Below are positions 45,907 through 53,956 of a DNA stretch of 64,000 nucleotides, in pieces. A program made the position numbers and the translations under genes. The notes beneath the pieces were generated by a model, which was not told the origin of the DNA, did not search any database, and saw only the letters and a list, made by a program, of their open reading frames with translations. Each line of letters begins with the position of its first letter. The stretch's first letter is position 1. The stretch spans positions 310,001 to 374,000 of the forward strand of contig NZ_JAJQYA010000001.1 of assembly GCF_021729155.1 (NCBI RefSeq), in the 5' to 3' direction. This DNA comes from Membranihabitans marinus (GTDB lineage Bacteria > Bacteroidota > Bacteroidia > Chitinophagales > Saprospiraceae).

Positions 45907-46641
45907 TTAAAATACATAACATATTGCATTAGAGACTTGAGAATTGTCTTCGCAGAAGAAGCACCAACATCCCCATCCACAGAAGGCAGTGCCTAAACCT
46001 GCTGTTGATACACTACAACCATATGTGCATACTAAAACTTTCACTTGGTTACCATAATTACCACAAACTATTGTGTCTTGTTCATAGTAAGTCCTTGAAT
46101 TATCAATGTTTTGTATGATTAGGTTGGGATTTAAACTGTTCCATAAATTAAATATTCTTTCATAATTATCAAAAAAATAATTAACATTTTCAATGTTTTC
46201 TGAAGACGAATTATGATTGCTAGCAATTTCATTTAACGAAGGAAACTTTTTTAAAAGTTGATTCTTTTTTTTGTTAAGTTCAAGGATGTATTCGTTGCCT
46301 ACTTCTAATGATCCAAATACTAGTTCGAATATTTCATTTTCTTTTTTTGTGCCGATCCTTTCGACTATTGACTCTCTAATATCATATAAAGAATAGCCAA
46401 TAGATTGGGCTTTTTCAAGGTATTTGAAAAATTGTTGTCGATGTTCCCATAAGTCAAAATATTCATTTGAATTAACAATTAAAAAATATTCGGTTTCGGA
46501 AAGTTCTCTTGTAATATTATTTGATTTAGAAATATTGTTGCTATCGGTGCAACTAAGGATAATTAGTGGGAGGGTGATTATGTTAAAAATAAACCAATAA
46601 CACCCCTTTAAACTTTTTCTGTTTAAAAATAATACTTTCAT
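45907..46641 (-). CDS. Cys-rich lipoprotein, fulvocin C-related-like
   Basis: 244 residues. Lipobox at Cys31 (LIILSC), an acidic-helical middle part (about 45-175), and a compact C-terminal tail with eight cysteines at 193, 205, 209, 221, 225, 227, 230 and 241 (CGNYG...CTYGC...CGWGCWCFFC...CYVF). The form (signal, helical leader-like region, Cys/Gly/Trp-rich end) resembles Bacteroidota proteins annotated as bacteriocin fulvocin C-related; that is a resemblance from memory, not a tested match. It might be a precursor whose tail is released, or a disulfide-stabilised surface domain. Lower GC than the flanking sulfatase suggests later acquisition. Confidence 0.6.
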   Translation of the reverse strand: MKVLFLNRKSLKGCYWFIFNIITLPLIILSCTDSNNISKSNNITRELSETEYFLIVNSNEYFDLWEHRQQFFKYLEKAQSIGYSLYDIRESIVERIGTKKENEIFELVFGSLEVGNEYILELNKKKNQLLKKFPSLNEIASNHNSSSENIENVNYFFDNYERIFNLWNSLNPNLIIQNIDNSRTYYEQDTIVCGNYGNQVKVLVCTYGCSVSTAGLGTAFCGWGCWCFFCEDNSQVSNAICYVF

Positions 46642-46860
46642 GATTCAATAATTTTATAGGTTTAAAAAATGAAAGTTTCTTTTTAGCTTTAGCGTATAGA
46701 TGTATGTTCCTAAGATATGAATATTTTTTAAATTTAAAAAATATTCATTGTATGCTTATTCATGTATTTTAGTTAGCAGAGCTAAATTGCTTTCGAATTA
46801 CAATGGGAAATAATTGTAATAATAATGCTGAATCAGAAGCGTCCAAAAAAAGTAAAAAAA

Positions 46861-46940
46861 GCCCTGAAGGGGCCTAGTCTAATAGCATAGGGTGCAACCC
46901 TATGGAGGATAGATCTTCCAAAAATAAGTCCTGAAAGGAC
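46861..46940. repeat. Cluster of three short palindromes (REP-like)
   Basis: GCCCTGAAGGGGC (46861-46873), CATAGGGT-GCA-ACCCTATG (46886-46904) and GTCC-TGAAA-GGAC (46928-46940). The 'CCTGAAAGG' core with a following hairpin is typical of repetitive extragenic palindromes spread in many Bacteroidota and cyanobacterial genomes. Confidence 0.6.
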
Positions 46941-47208
46941 GTAGGCAAATAATAGAGATAATGGGTATATTAAAAATATTGCTGTGTTAAAAATATTAAT
47001 CTTAACAGTGTTAATGAATAGAATAATAGCGATAGAATGAATTATGTAGGGTAATCATTAAAACACCTTAATCGGATTTGTCATGATTTTTGCCCAATAT
47101 ATCTTCATATGAAAATATATACGATTAAATCCAAATTTGTTTCATAATAAAAATATGATATCGCAAAAATATCGCCAAATCAACTCTGTTTACACTTTAT
47201 GGAATCTC

Positions 47209-47273
47209 GTCATGCCACAGTGGGCATGACTTCTCTCGCCAGAGCCCGATTTACGGGCTCTGGTGCTTCGCAC
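47209..47273. repeat. Structured repeat, unit 1 (three successive hairpins)
   Basis: Hairpin 1: GTCATGCC/GGCATGAC (47209-47230) with loop ACAGTG. Spacer ending CTCG. Hairpin 2: CCAGAGCCCG/CGGGCTCTGG (47239-47263), perfect 10-bp stem, loop ATTTA. Hairpin 3: GTGC-TTC-GCAC (47263-47273). The loops and spacer recur in units 2 and 3 at 57 kb, but the stems are different. Confidence 0.75.
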
Positions 47274-47304
47274 TTTGCTCGTTCATCCACGGCTAATAGA
47301 CTTC

Positions 47305-47317
47305 GTCCTTTCAGGAC
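47305..47317. repeat. Palindrome GTCCTTTCAGGAC, inverted copy of 46928-46940
   Basis: Reverse complement of GTCCTGAAAGGAC. Similarity continues outward: AAGTCCTGAAAGGACG-AG is shared when this strand is reversed. The pair brackets about 390 bp that include structured unit 1, so both could be ends of one small element. Confidence 0.55.
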
Positions 47318-47552
47318 TTTCCTTCAAATTAAGATTTTATACCAAATGAATTTTTAATCGACGATTATACTAGGATGTATATGGTCAATTATCCTCCGAT
47401 TAACACCTTATTTTAACAAACATAGGTTCGTTTTTTTTTGACCCATTTATAAAGCGTAAATTTTTGGTTTTGAATAGCCATTTCTTTGTCTTGAATTTAT
47501 TTTGGACACCTGTGATGCTGAATTGATCAACTTAATTTTGTACAACAGATTA

Positions 47553-48003
47553 ATACCCTGGGAAGATAGATGCCAACTCCGTTTCTTATAATACTTTTGC
47601 CTCTATTGATATTTTGCCAACCCTCTGCGGAATTACAGGAGCTGATTTACCGCAGAATGAAATCGATGGTAAAGATATATGGAACTGGATTAGCGGTGAT
47701 GGAAGTGGTGAAAACCCACATAATTACTATCCTTTTTCCAACAGTAAACAATTTCAAGGCGTGATAACTGGGGATGGCAAGTGGAAGTTGCATCTAGAGC
47801 ATCCTTATCGAACCATCGATTTTGGAGGCAAAGATGGAATTCCTGGAAAGTATAAGTTTGAAACTATCGATACCTCTCTTTTTGATATGGTTCACGACCC
47901 CTATGAGCGATCCAACGTCATTGCACAATATCCAGAAATGGCTCAACAGTTGATTAAATGGGCGGAAGCTCACGAAGAGAAATTTTATACAAAAGTGGAA
48001 TAG
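47553..48003 (+). pseudogene. 3' fragment of a second sulfatase gene
   Basis: Encodes only the last about 149 residues of a sulfatase in the same frame as the intact gene at 44171. The frame is closed by a TAA immediately before the first homologous codon, and no start, signal peptide or CSASR active site is present. The left edge reads Y-P-G-K-I-D-A-N against Y-P-G-R-M-E-A-N in the intact copy, and the right edge WAEAHEEKFYTKVE against WAEAHEQRFYAQEE: conservative changes of a true paralogue. The core between them is nearly identical at the DNA level. Best read as the remnant of a tandem paralogue homogenised by gene conversion. Confidence 0.88.
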
Positions 48004-48007
48004 GTTT

Positions 48008-48419
48008 CTAGAATATTAGAAAAGGAATTTTATGATCTGAATTTATTTGAATTGTTATTTTTTTTAGTGTAAATTATTTTGTTTTTTTAGATAAATTCCT
48101 TAATTTAGAATCCTGTATTTGTTTGAAATTTAATAGATTAAATCAATTCATTAATATTTGTTTGATTTAATGTATTGTGATATATGTTATAACCTCTCAA
48201 AGAAATTTTTTCGTTGTAGCCCCATTTAGCTTTATTAGATTTTCCGAAATCAAAAGTTCCATACTTGTGACTAGACTTTTGGGACGAGGATTTATGGAAA
48301 TAGATCAACAGGGTGTTTGATGTGAAATCAAGTAAGTAAAATCCTCGATAATTAGAGGCAATTCACGGTTGTCTAGATTCGGATGGTATAAAAAGTAAAA
48401 TGTTTTAAATAGGTGAATT
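48008..48419. other. 412-bp intergenic region with one long inverted repeat
   Basis: No gene seen. ATTAAATCAA (48137-48146) and TTGATTTAAT (48162-48171) form a perfect 10-bp stem with a 15-nt loop; there is no T-run directly after it, so an operator or remnant is as likely as a terminator. Confidence 0.35.
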
Positions 48420-48614
48420 ATGAAAAAGAGAATAATTCAAATTTTAGCATTTTTTGTATTAATGGCATTTATGTATTTCTTGAGCTATTCTTCAAGTCAT
48501 ACTGATGCTACGAAAAGTGGTGAAAAAGTCGTTCATGTTCTATCTTCGGCTGGTGCAGCATTTGTCATGGTTTATTTAACCGAATGGATGGGCGTGTATA
48601 AGGTTAGAAAGTAA
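48420..48614 (+). CDS. Small membrane protein (64 aa), hypothetical
   Basis: No family recognised. Two hydrophobic helices (6-24 and 38-56, the second ALSSAG-like: VLSSAGAAFVMVYLTEWMGVY) joined by a polar loop SSSHTDATKSGEKVVH. Positive residues at both ends (KKR, KVRK). Short length and membrane nature make it uncertain as a gene, but the start is a normal ATG after an AT-rich leader and the frame is not a shadow of another gene. Confidence 0.5.
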   Translation: MKKRIIQILAFFVLMAFMYFLSYSSSHTDATKSGEKVVHVLSSAGAAFVMVYLTEWMGVYKVRK

Positions 48615-48736
48615 TTGATACCAAATATTAACCGATCATATAGAATGCATTTGGTGTAATAGCAGGGAATCTCTCTCACTAATTCATTTAGTTTATATTT
48701 AAATAATTGATATTATTTATTCTAAATCAATGTGTT

Positions 48737-49279
48737 ATGAGGTGTCAAAAAATTCTATCAATAATATGTTGGCTATCCTTATTAATTGCAATTTCCTGTA
48801 GCAATGATGATGTGAGTATAGAGGAGCCAGAACATAATATCTACGAAACTCAAGATGAATTGGTTATAAAATTTGCCGAGTATGTAGATCTGGTTATGGA
48901 ATACAAAGAATTTAGATTGTTTTTAAAGCAAGAATTACTCGGATTCGATGATGACAATATGGTATATCAATTGGCAAAAAATCGTATGATTGGAAGCCAA
49001 ACATTGGAAGAGTATTTCATTGAAAAAACGAATGATGCTAATTTTTTTCAAACTACAATGCTCACTCAACCGACGATTCAGATCACTATTCCCATTCATA
49101 TTGAAAATTGGAATGCCAATGATAATACCCTGCCTATATTGGCCCTTGGCATGGACTATGAAGATGATAAATACGAGTATATCTATACCATAAATATAGT
49201 AAACGATGAGCGACAGTTATTTTCCTTATTAGATGAACCTGATCAGGCTGTAATCGTTATAAAATACCAGGAAGGTTGA
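48737..49279 (+). CDS. Lipoprotein, hypothetical (180 aa)
   Basis: 180 residues from the ATG at 48737, which gives a proper lipoprotein signal (ICWLSLLIAISC); an in-frame TTG at 48707 would only lengthen it. The mature part starts SNDDVSIEEPEHN, an acidic helical segment (YETQDELVIKFAEYVDLVMEYKEFRLFLKQELL), then a beta-rich part (TIQITIPIHIENWNANDNTLPILALGMDYEDD) and ends VIVIKYQEG. Similar segments (I-x-IPIHIExWN...PVIVV) start larger Bacteroidota lipoproteins, so this may be a stand-alone or shortened version of their N-terminal domain. The role is unknown. Confidence 0.65.
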   Translation: MRCQKILSIICWLSLLIAISCSNDDVSIEEPEHNIYETQDELVIKFAEYVDLVMEYKEFRLFLKQELLGFDDDNMVYQLAKNRMIGSQTLEEYFIEKTNDANFFQTTMLTQPTIQITIPIHIENWNANDNTLPILALGMDYEDDKYEYIYTINIVNDERQLFSLLDEPDQAVIVIKYQEG

Positions 49280-49351
49280 TATATTGCAATATTAGAAACT
49301 GAGTTATCTTGTCGTCAAATTTTATGGTTAGTTTTGATGTCCTTTGTAGTT

Positions 49352-49513
49352 ATACGAATTACATTTATAATTAACGGTAATCTTTCGATTTATTAGAAGT
49401 TTTACTTCGTTTAAAATACTCGCCGTAGCTACGGCTATGCCTGTGTTTTTAACCTCGTCAAACTTCAAATACTCTCGAAATCTTTTCCGTCATTATAAAA
49501 TGTAATTCGTATT
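49352..49513. mobile_element. MITE-like element with terminal inverted repeats (short form)
   Basis: Left end ATACGAATTACATTT (49352-49366) and right end AAATGTAATTCGTAT (49499-49513) are perfect inverted repeats over 15 bp, with weaker pairing continuing inward (ACGG...TCTTTCGA against TCGAAATCTTTTCCGT). The interior has a 14-bp perfect palindrome GCCGTAGCTACGGC at 49422-49435 and no coding frame. The right end is identical over 36 bp to the right end of the element at 56916-57197. Confidence 0.7.
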
Positions 49514-49604
49514 AATTAGAATAGACTGGGAGATTTACTCGGAATATCTGGTTAATCTTATGGCATTTGCCTATATTTTCAATACATTTATTGGGTGTAA
49601 ATAA

Positions 49605-51920
49605 ATGAAAATGTCAAAAAGCCTGTCATTGTTCTTGGTTACATCTTATCTTATTTTAGAGGCTTCCATATTTTTAGGAGGTCAGCCTAGGGAAGACCAT
49701 TTTTTATCCTTTAATCATTTGCCGAAACAATGGGACGAAGCCTTGCCTTTGGGCAATGGAATGCTAGGTATTTTGGTTTATGAAAAAAATAAACATATTC
49801 GACTATCTTTAGACCGAGCTGATCTCTGGGATCTCCGTGAAGTAAAAGGATTGAAGGATCATAATTGGGCATGGGTTGTCGATCGTGTAAAATCCAATAA
49901 TTATAAGGCGGTACAGCAATGGGGTGATCTACCCTATGATAGAGATCCCTATCCTACAAAGATTCCAGCCGCTGCTATTGAATTTGATAGCGAAGAATGG
50001 GGTAATGTTCTTCATGCTCAATTGGATATAAAATCTGCAATAGCCAAAGTAGAATGGGCCAATGGGGTAAAAATGGAAACTTTTGTCCATGCAACCGAGG
50101 CCATGGGTTGGTTTTCGTTCACGGGATTACCTAGTAAACCCAAACCCATCCTTTGTCCACCTGGATATACGAAATCTAATAATGATATAGCAGGAAATGC
50201 GCAGTCATTTCATGGACTTGAAAAATTGCATTACCCCAAAGGGGAAATAAAGGAGGATGATCATTCTATAATTTATCGACAAGAAGGAGCTGAAGGAATG
50301 TATTATATAGTGGCTGTTAGCTGGCAATATCAAGACCATAGTTTGACTGGTCTTTGGTCGATTTCAAGCCATTATCCCGATCTTGCAAAGAATCTTACTG
50401 CAACAGAAGTAGTGGAGGAGGGAATTACAAAATCTATAGATTATTTTCGTGAAAATCATCTTGATTATTGGGACAATTATTGGAGTCAATCGAGTATAGG
50501 TATACCCGATGATATCATCGAACGTCAGTATTATCTCGATATGTATAAATGGGCTTGTGTCGCTAGACCAGGTGCGCCAGCCATTACCCTACAAGCAGTT
50601 TGGACGGCTGATAATGGAAATCTCCCTCCATGGAAAGGGGATTTTCACCACGATCTCAATACTCAGCTCAGTTATTGGCCTGGTTATGTGAGCAATCATC
50701 TAGACCTGAGTCAGTCTTTTACCGATTGGTTATGGTCTATTAAGGAGCAATGTAAAGAATATAGTCAATGGTATTTTGGGACTACAGGGTTGAATGTGCC
50801 GGGAGTGTCTACTTTGATTGGTCAACCTATGGGAGGATGGATTCAGTATTCAATGTCGCCGACCGTGTCTGCATGGTTGGCACAGTATTTTTACTGGCAA
50901 TGGAAATTCAGTGGCGACCGCTCTTTTTTGGAGCAACGGGCCTATCCTTATTTTCAGGAAGTGGCTAGGCATCTAGAGGAACTCACAAGTATGCGGAACG
51001 GATATCGGATGCTTCCACTGAGTTCAAGTCCCGAATACAATAACAATAGTAAAGAAGCTTGGTTTTCCAATTATAGCAACTACGATTTGGCTCTGGTTAA
51101 ATATACTTTCCTCAAAGCCAGCGAACTGGCGCACAATGTTGGGGATCTTATGTCGGAAAACAAATATCGAAAAATATTAACAGAATTGCCAGATTGGGAT
51201 TTAGATGATAAAGGAGGATTAACCATTGCTCCCGGTCATCCATATCAGGGTTCTCATCGGCATTTTTCACATTTACTGGCCATACATCCTCTCGCTATTA
51301 TAGACATTGAAAATAATGATAGCCTAAGCAACGATTCATCTATTGTGGAAGCTTCAATTAGAAATTTGGAAACCGGCGGTTCGAGTCATTGGGTAGGTTA
51401 TTCTTTTGCATGGATGGCCAATCTTTATGCGCGCACTTATCAAGGAGATAAAGCAGCTGCGGAATTGCGAAAATTTGCTAATAACTTTGTCTCTAGCAAT
51501 AGTTTTCATTTAAATGGAGATCAAAATAATGGGGAATTTTCAAATTTTACCTATCGACCTTTTACCTTAGAAGGTAATTTTGCTTCAGCGGCAGGGGTAC
51601 AAGAGATGTTGCTTCAAAGTCATCGCAGTTATATCGAAGTATTTCCCGCCATACCTTCCTCTTGGGATAAGGTGAGGTTTAGTGGATTGAGAGCCCAAGG
51701 CGGTATTGTTGTTTCAGCCACTAAACATAGAGATATGATAGAGGTCGTGCTCTCTTCTAATCAGCCAACTACATTTCATCTAAAAATAGGAAATAATAAT
51801 CGACTCATAAATCTATTGGGAATATCAGATAATAATTCTAAATTCAAAAATGGCATTCTGGATATATCGATAAATGCCAATCAAAAAATTACTGTACAAT
51901 ATCAATTAGCCAATTTTTAA
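49605..51920 (+). CDS. Secreted GH95-like glycoside hydrolase
   Basis: 771 residues with a signal peptide (to about 24). N-terminal domain opens with LPKQWDEALPLGNGMLGILVYEKNKHIRLSLDRADLWDLR, a hallmark of GH95 and related (alpha/alpha)6 enzymes. The catalytic barrel spans about 300-680, with PPWKGDFHHDLNTQLSYWPGYVSNHLDLS, LPLSSSPEYNNNS, HPYQGSHRHFSHLLAIHPL and NLETGGSSHWVGYSFAWMANLYARTYQGDKA. GH95 covers alpha-L-fucosidases and alpha-L-galactosidases; sequence alone does not settle the substrate, and length and details suggest a diverged subgroup. It is followed 3 bp later by an esterase fusion gene. Confidence 0.8.
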   Translation: MKMSKSLSLFLVTSYLILEASIFLGGQPREDHFLSFNHLPKQWDEALPLGNGMLGILVYEKNKHIRLSLDRADLWDLREVKGLKDHNWAWVVDRVKSNNYKAVQQWGDLPYDRDPYPTKIPAAAIEFDSEEWGNVLHAQLDIKSAIAKVEWANGVKMETFVHATEAMGWFSFTGLPSKPKPILCPPGYTKSNNDIAGNAQSFHGLEKLHYPKGEIKEDDHSIIYRQEGAEGMYYIVAVSWQYQDHSLTGLWSISSHYPDLAKNLTATEVVEEGITKSIDYFRENHLDYWDNYWSQSSIGIPDDIIERQYYLDMYKWACVARPGAPAITLQAVWTADNGNLPPWKGDFHHDLNTQLSYWPGYVSNHLDLSQSFTDWLWSIKEQCKEYSQWYFGTTGLNVPGVSTLIGQPMGGWIQYSMSPTVSAWLAQYFYWQWKFSGDRSFLEQRAYPYFQEVARHLEELTSMRNGYRMLPLSSSPEYNNNSKEAWFSNYSNYDLALVKYTFLKASELAHNVGDLMSENKYRKILTELPDWDLDDKGGLTIAPGHPYQGSHRHFSHLLAIHPLAIIDIENNDSLSNDSSIVEASIRNLETGGSSHWVGYSFAWMANLYARTYQGDKAAAELRKFANNFVSSNSFHLNGDQNNGEFSNFTYRPFTLEGNFASAAGVQEMLLQSHRSYIEVFPAIPSSWDKVRFSGLRAQGGIVVSATKHRDMIEVVLSSNQPTTFHLKIGNNNRLINLLGISDNNSKFKNGILDISINANQKITVQYQLANF

Positions 51921-51923
51921 GTT

Positions 51924-53927
51924 ATGAAAAATTATATCATTATTTTTCTCCTCTCTGTATTTTGCAAGGTCCTGATAGGTTCTCCTATTTTCACCAACAA
52001 CACATCTTCAAGCATTGAATTATTAATGGAGTATCCCGGGACTAAATCCATTTGGCAAGGATTTGATCGCTATGATTTTGAGTTTCAAGGTAGAGATGCC
52101 CATATCATAGTCCCTTCGTCTGAGCGGGCTGATAAGGCTTGGGTATGGCGGGCTAGATTTCCAGAATGGCATACAGAAATGGATAGTATATTGCTTCATC
52201 GCGGATTTTATCGACTCTATATCAATACCGATAATCTCTACGGCAGCCCTAAGGCGATGGAAATTTGGGATTCATTTTATGAATATGTTTTGAATAGCTT
52301 TCATCTCAATGATAAAGTGGTGTTGGAAGGAGTCAGTAGAGGTGGACTTTTTGTATACAATTGGGCAAAAAGGCATCCTGAGAAGGTGACTTTTATTTAT
52401 GCTGAAGCTCCCGTTTGTGATTTTACCAGCTGGCCTGGTGGCTTGGGTGCAGGTAAAGGAAGTATCAAAGACTGGGCACAACTAAAGGAAGCCTATGGTT
52501 TTGATTCGGATGCACAAGCTAAGGAATATTTGCATCAACCGATGGATGACTTGGAAGGATTGGCAGCTGCTAAAGTGCCTATCTTGCATATGATTGGTTT
52601 GGATGATAAAGTGGTGCCAGTTGAAGAAAATAGTTTCCCGTTGATTGATAAGTATACTCGATTGGGTGGTCCCGCTACCATTATTCCCTGTACGGAAGGT
52701 AAGTCTAGTTTAGAAGGCCATCATTTTGAAATTCAAAGTTCAGCCTTGGCTGCTGATATGATTATATTGCACGCAGATAAAAATCACCAACCACGTCTTT
52801 CTTCTGGGCCATATCACAATACTCGACGGGGACTGAAAAATAGTTTTATCAAATTTGAAAGGGAGAAAGTTGGGCGAGTTGCTTTTGTAGGTGGGTCAAT
52901 AACCCAAGGGACGGGTTGGAGAGATAGTGTGATTCAAATGTTGGAAAGTAGATTTCCAGATACAGAGTTTGAATTTATATCTGCTGGTATTTCATCTATG
53001 GGTTCTACACCAGGCGCCTTTCGACTGGAGCGCGATGTATTGTCCAAAGGCAAAATCGATTTGTTGTTTGAAGAGGCTGCTGTCAATGACGATACCAATG
53101 GTCGTACGGATGAGGAACAGATGAGAGCCATGGAAGGTATCATCCGCCATGTCCAATCGAACAATCCGAGTGCAGATATCGTCCTAATGCATTTTGTAGA
53201 TCCAGGAAAAATGGATGACTATCGAGCGGGAAAAGTACCTACAGTTATTCAAAATCATGAGAAGGTCGCTGCGCATTATCAAGTGTCCAGTATTAACCTC
53301 GCAAAGGAAGTGACGGATCGAATCGATGCTGGAGAATTTACATGGGAAGATGACTTTAAAAATCTACATCCATCTCCTTTTGGGCACAATATCTATGCGC
53401 GATCTTTTGAGCATTTTTTCAATACGGTTTGGTCGGGCTTTGTGGCTGACGACGATAAGATAATCAGCCACGAAATGCCTCTGGCTATGGATAAATACAA
53501 TTACCAGAATGGAAGATTGATCGATGTTGATGAAGCCAAATGGGGCAAGGGATGGCAAAAAGTACCGCATTGGACACCAAGTGATGGCAAGGGGGTAAGA
53601 AAAAATTATACTGAAGTGCCAATGTTGGTTGGAGAATATCCAAGTGGGGTGTTAAAATTCAAATTTCAAGGTCCGGCCATCGGAATAGCGGTGGCTGCCG
53701 GTTCTGATGCAGGAATCATTGAATATTCTATCGACGGAGGACCTTGGCTAACACAAGATTTATATACCAAGTGGAGTGGAAGCTTACATCTTCCCTGGTA
53801 TTATACACTGGCGGCCGATCTGGATAGTGGGTCACATAAAATACGAATTAAGATGAGTAGTGATCGCAATGAAGCGAGTACTGGCAATGTTTGCAGAATT
53901 CGATATCTCTATGTCAATCATCCATAA
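51924..53927 (+). CDS. Fusion of an alpha/beta hydrolase and an SGNH hydrolase, secreted
   Basis: 667 residues with a signal peptide (to S20). Domain 1 (about 30-290): alpha/beta hydrolase with nucleophile Ser138 in GVSRGGL, acid in GLDDKVVP (Asp227/228) and His in EGHHFE (266-267). Domain 2 (about 315-510): SGNH esterase with block I GGSITQG (Ser325) and block V LHPSPFGH. Domain 3 (about 520-667): beta-rich sugar-binding-like C-terminus (GPAIGIAVAAGSDAGIIEYSIDGG). Two esterase domains in one chain suggest removal of two different acyl or ester groups from a glycan. Translationally close (3 bp) to the glycosidase, so they likely act together. Confidence 0.85.
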   Translation: MKNYIIIFLLSVFCKVLIGSPIFTNNTSSSIELLMEYPGTKSIWQGFDRYDFEFQGRDAHIIVPSSERADKAWVWRARFPEWHTEMDSILLHRGFYRLYINTDNLYGSPKAMEIWDSFYEYVLNSFHLNDKVVLEGVSRGGLFVYNWAKRHPEKVTFIYAEAPVCDFTSWPGGLGAGKGSIKDWAQLKEAYGFDSDAQAKEYLHQPMDDLEGLAAAKVPILHMIGLDDKVVPVEENSFPLIDKYTRLGGPATIIPCTEGKSSLEGHHFEIQSSALAADMIILHADKNHQPRLSSGPYHNTRRGLKNSFIKFEREKVGRVAFVGGSITQGTGWRDSVIQMLESRFPDTEFEFISAGISSMGSTPGAFRLERDVLSKGKIDLLFEEAAVNDDTNGRTDEEQMRAMEGIIRHVQSNNPSADIVLMHFVDPGKMDDYRAGKVPTVIQNHEKVAAHYQVSSINLAKEVTDRIDAGEFTWEDDFKNLHPSPFGHNIYARSFEHFFNTVWSGFVADDDKIISHEMPLAMDKYNYQNGRLIDVDEAKWGKGWQKVPHWTPSDGKGVRKNYTEVPMLVGEYPSGVLKFKFQGPAIGIAVAAGSDAGIIEYSIDGGPWLTQDLYTKWSGSLHLPWYYTLAADLDSGSHKIRIKMSSDRNEASTGNVCRIRYLYVNHP

Positions 53928-53956
53928 GCTGAGTTTTCCTAGTAGATGATGGTCAA

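Larger units (their letters stand above)
46642..47552. other. 911-bp non-coding region with palindromic repeats
   Basis: No gene-like frame. It carries a cluster of three short hairpins (46861-46940), a structured repeat unit (47209-47273), and a hairpin at 47305-47317 that repeats the one at 46928-46940. The rest is AT-rich. It separates the Cys-rich operon from the sulfatase fragment and looks like a landing site for small palindromic elements. Confidence 0.6.

Noticed and set aside
47570-47764. Plus-strand frame within the sulfatase fragment
   Set aside because: It is out of the sulfatase frame; only the frame ending at 48003 is homologous to a protein.
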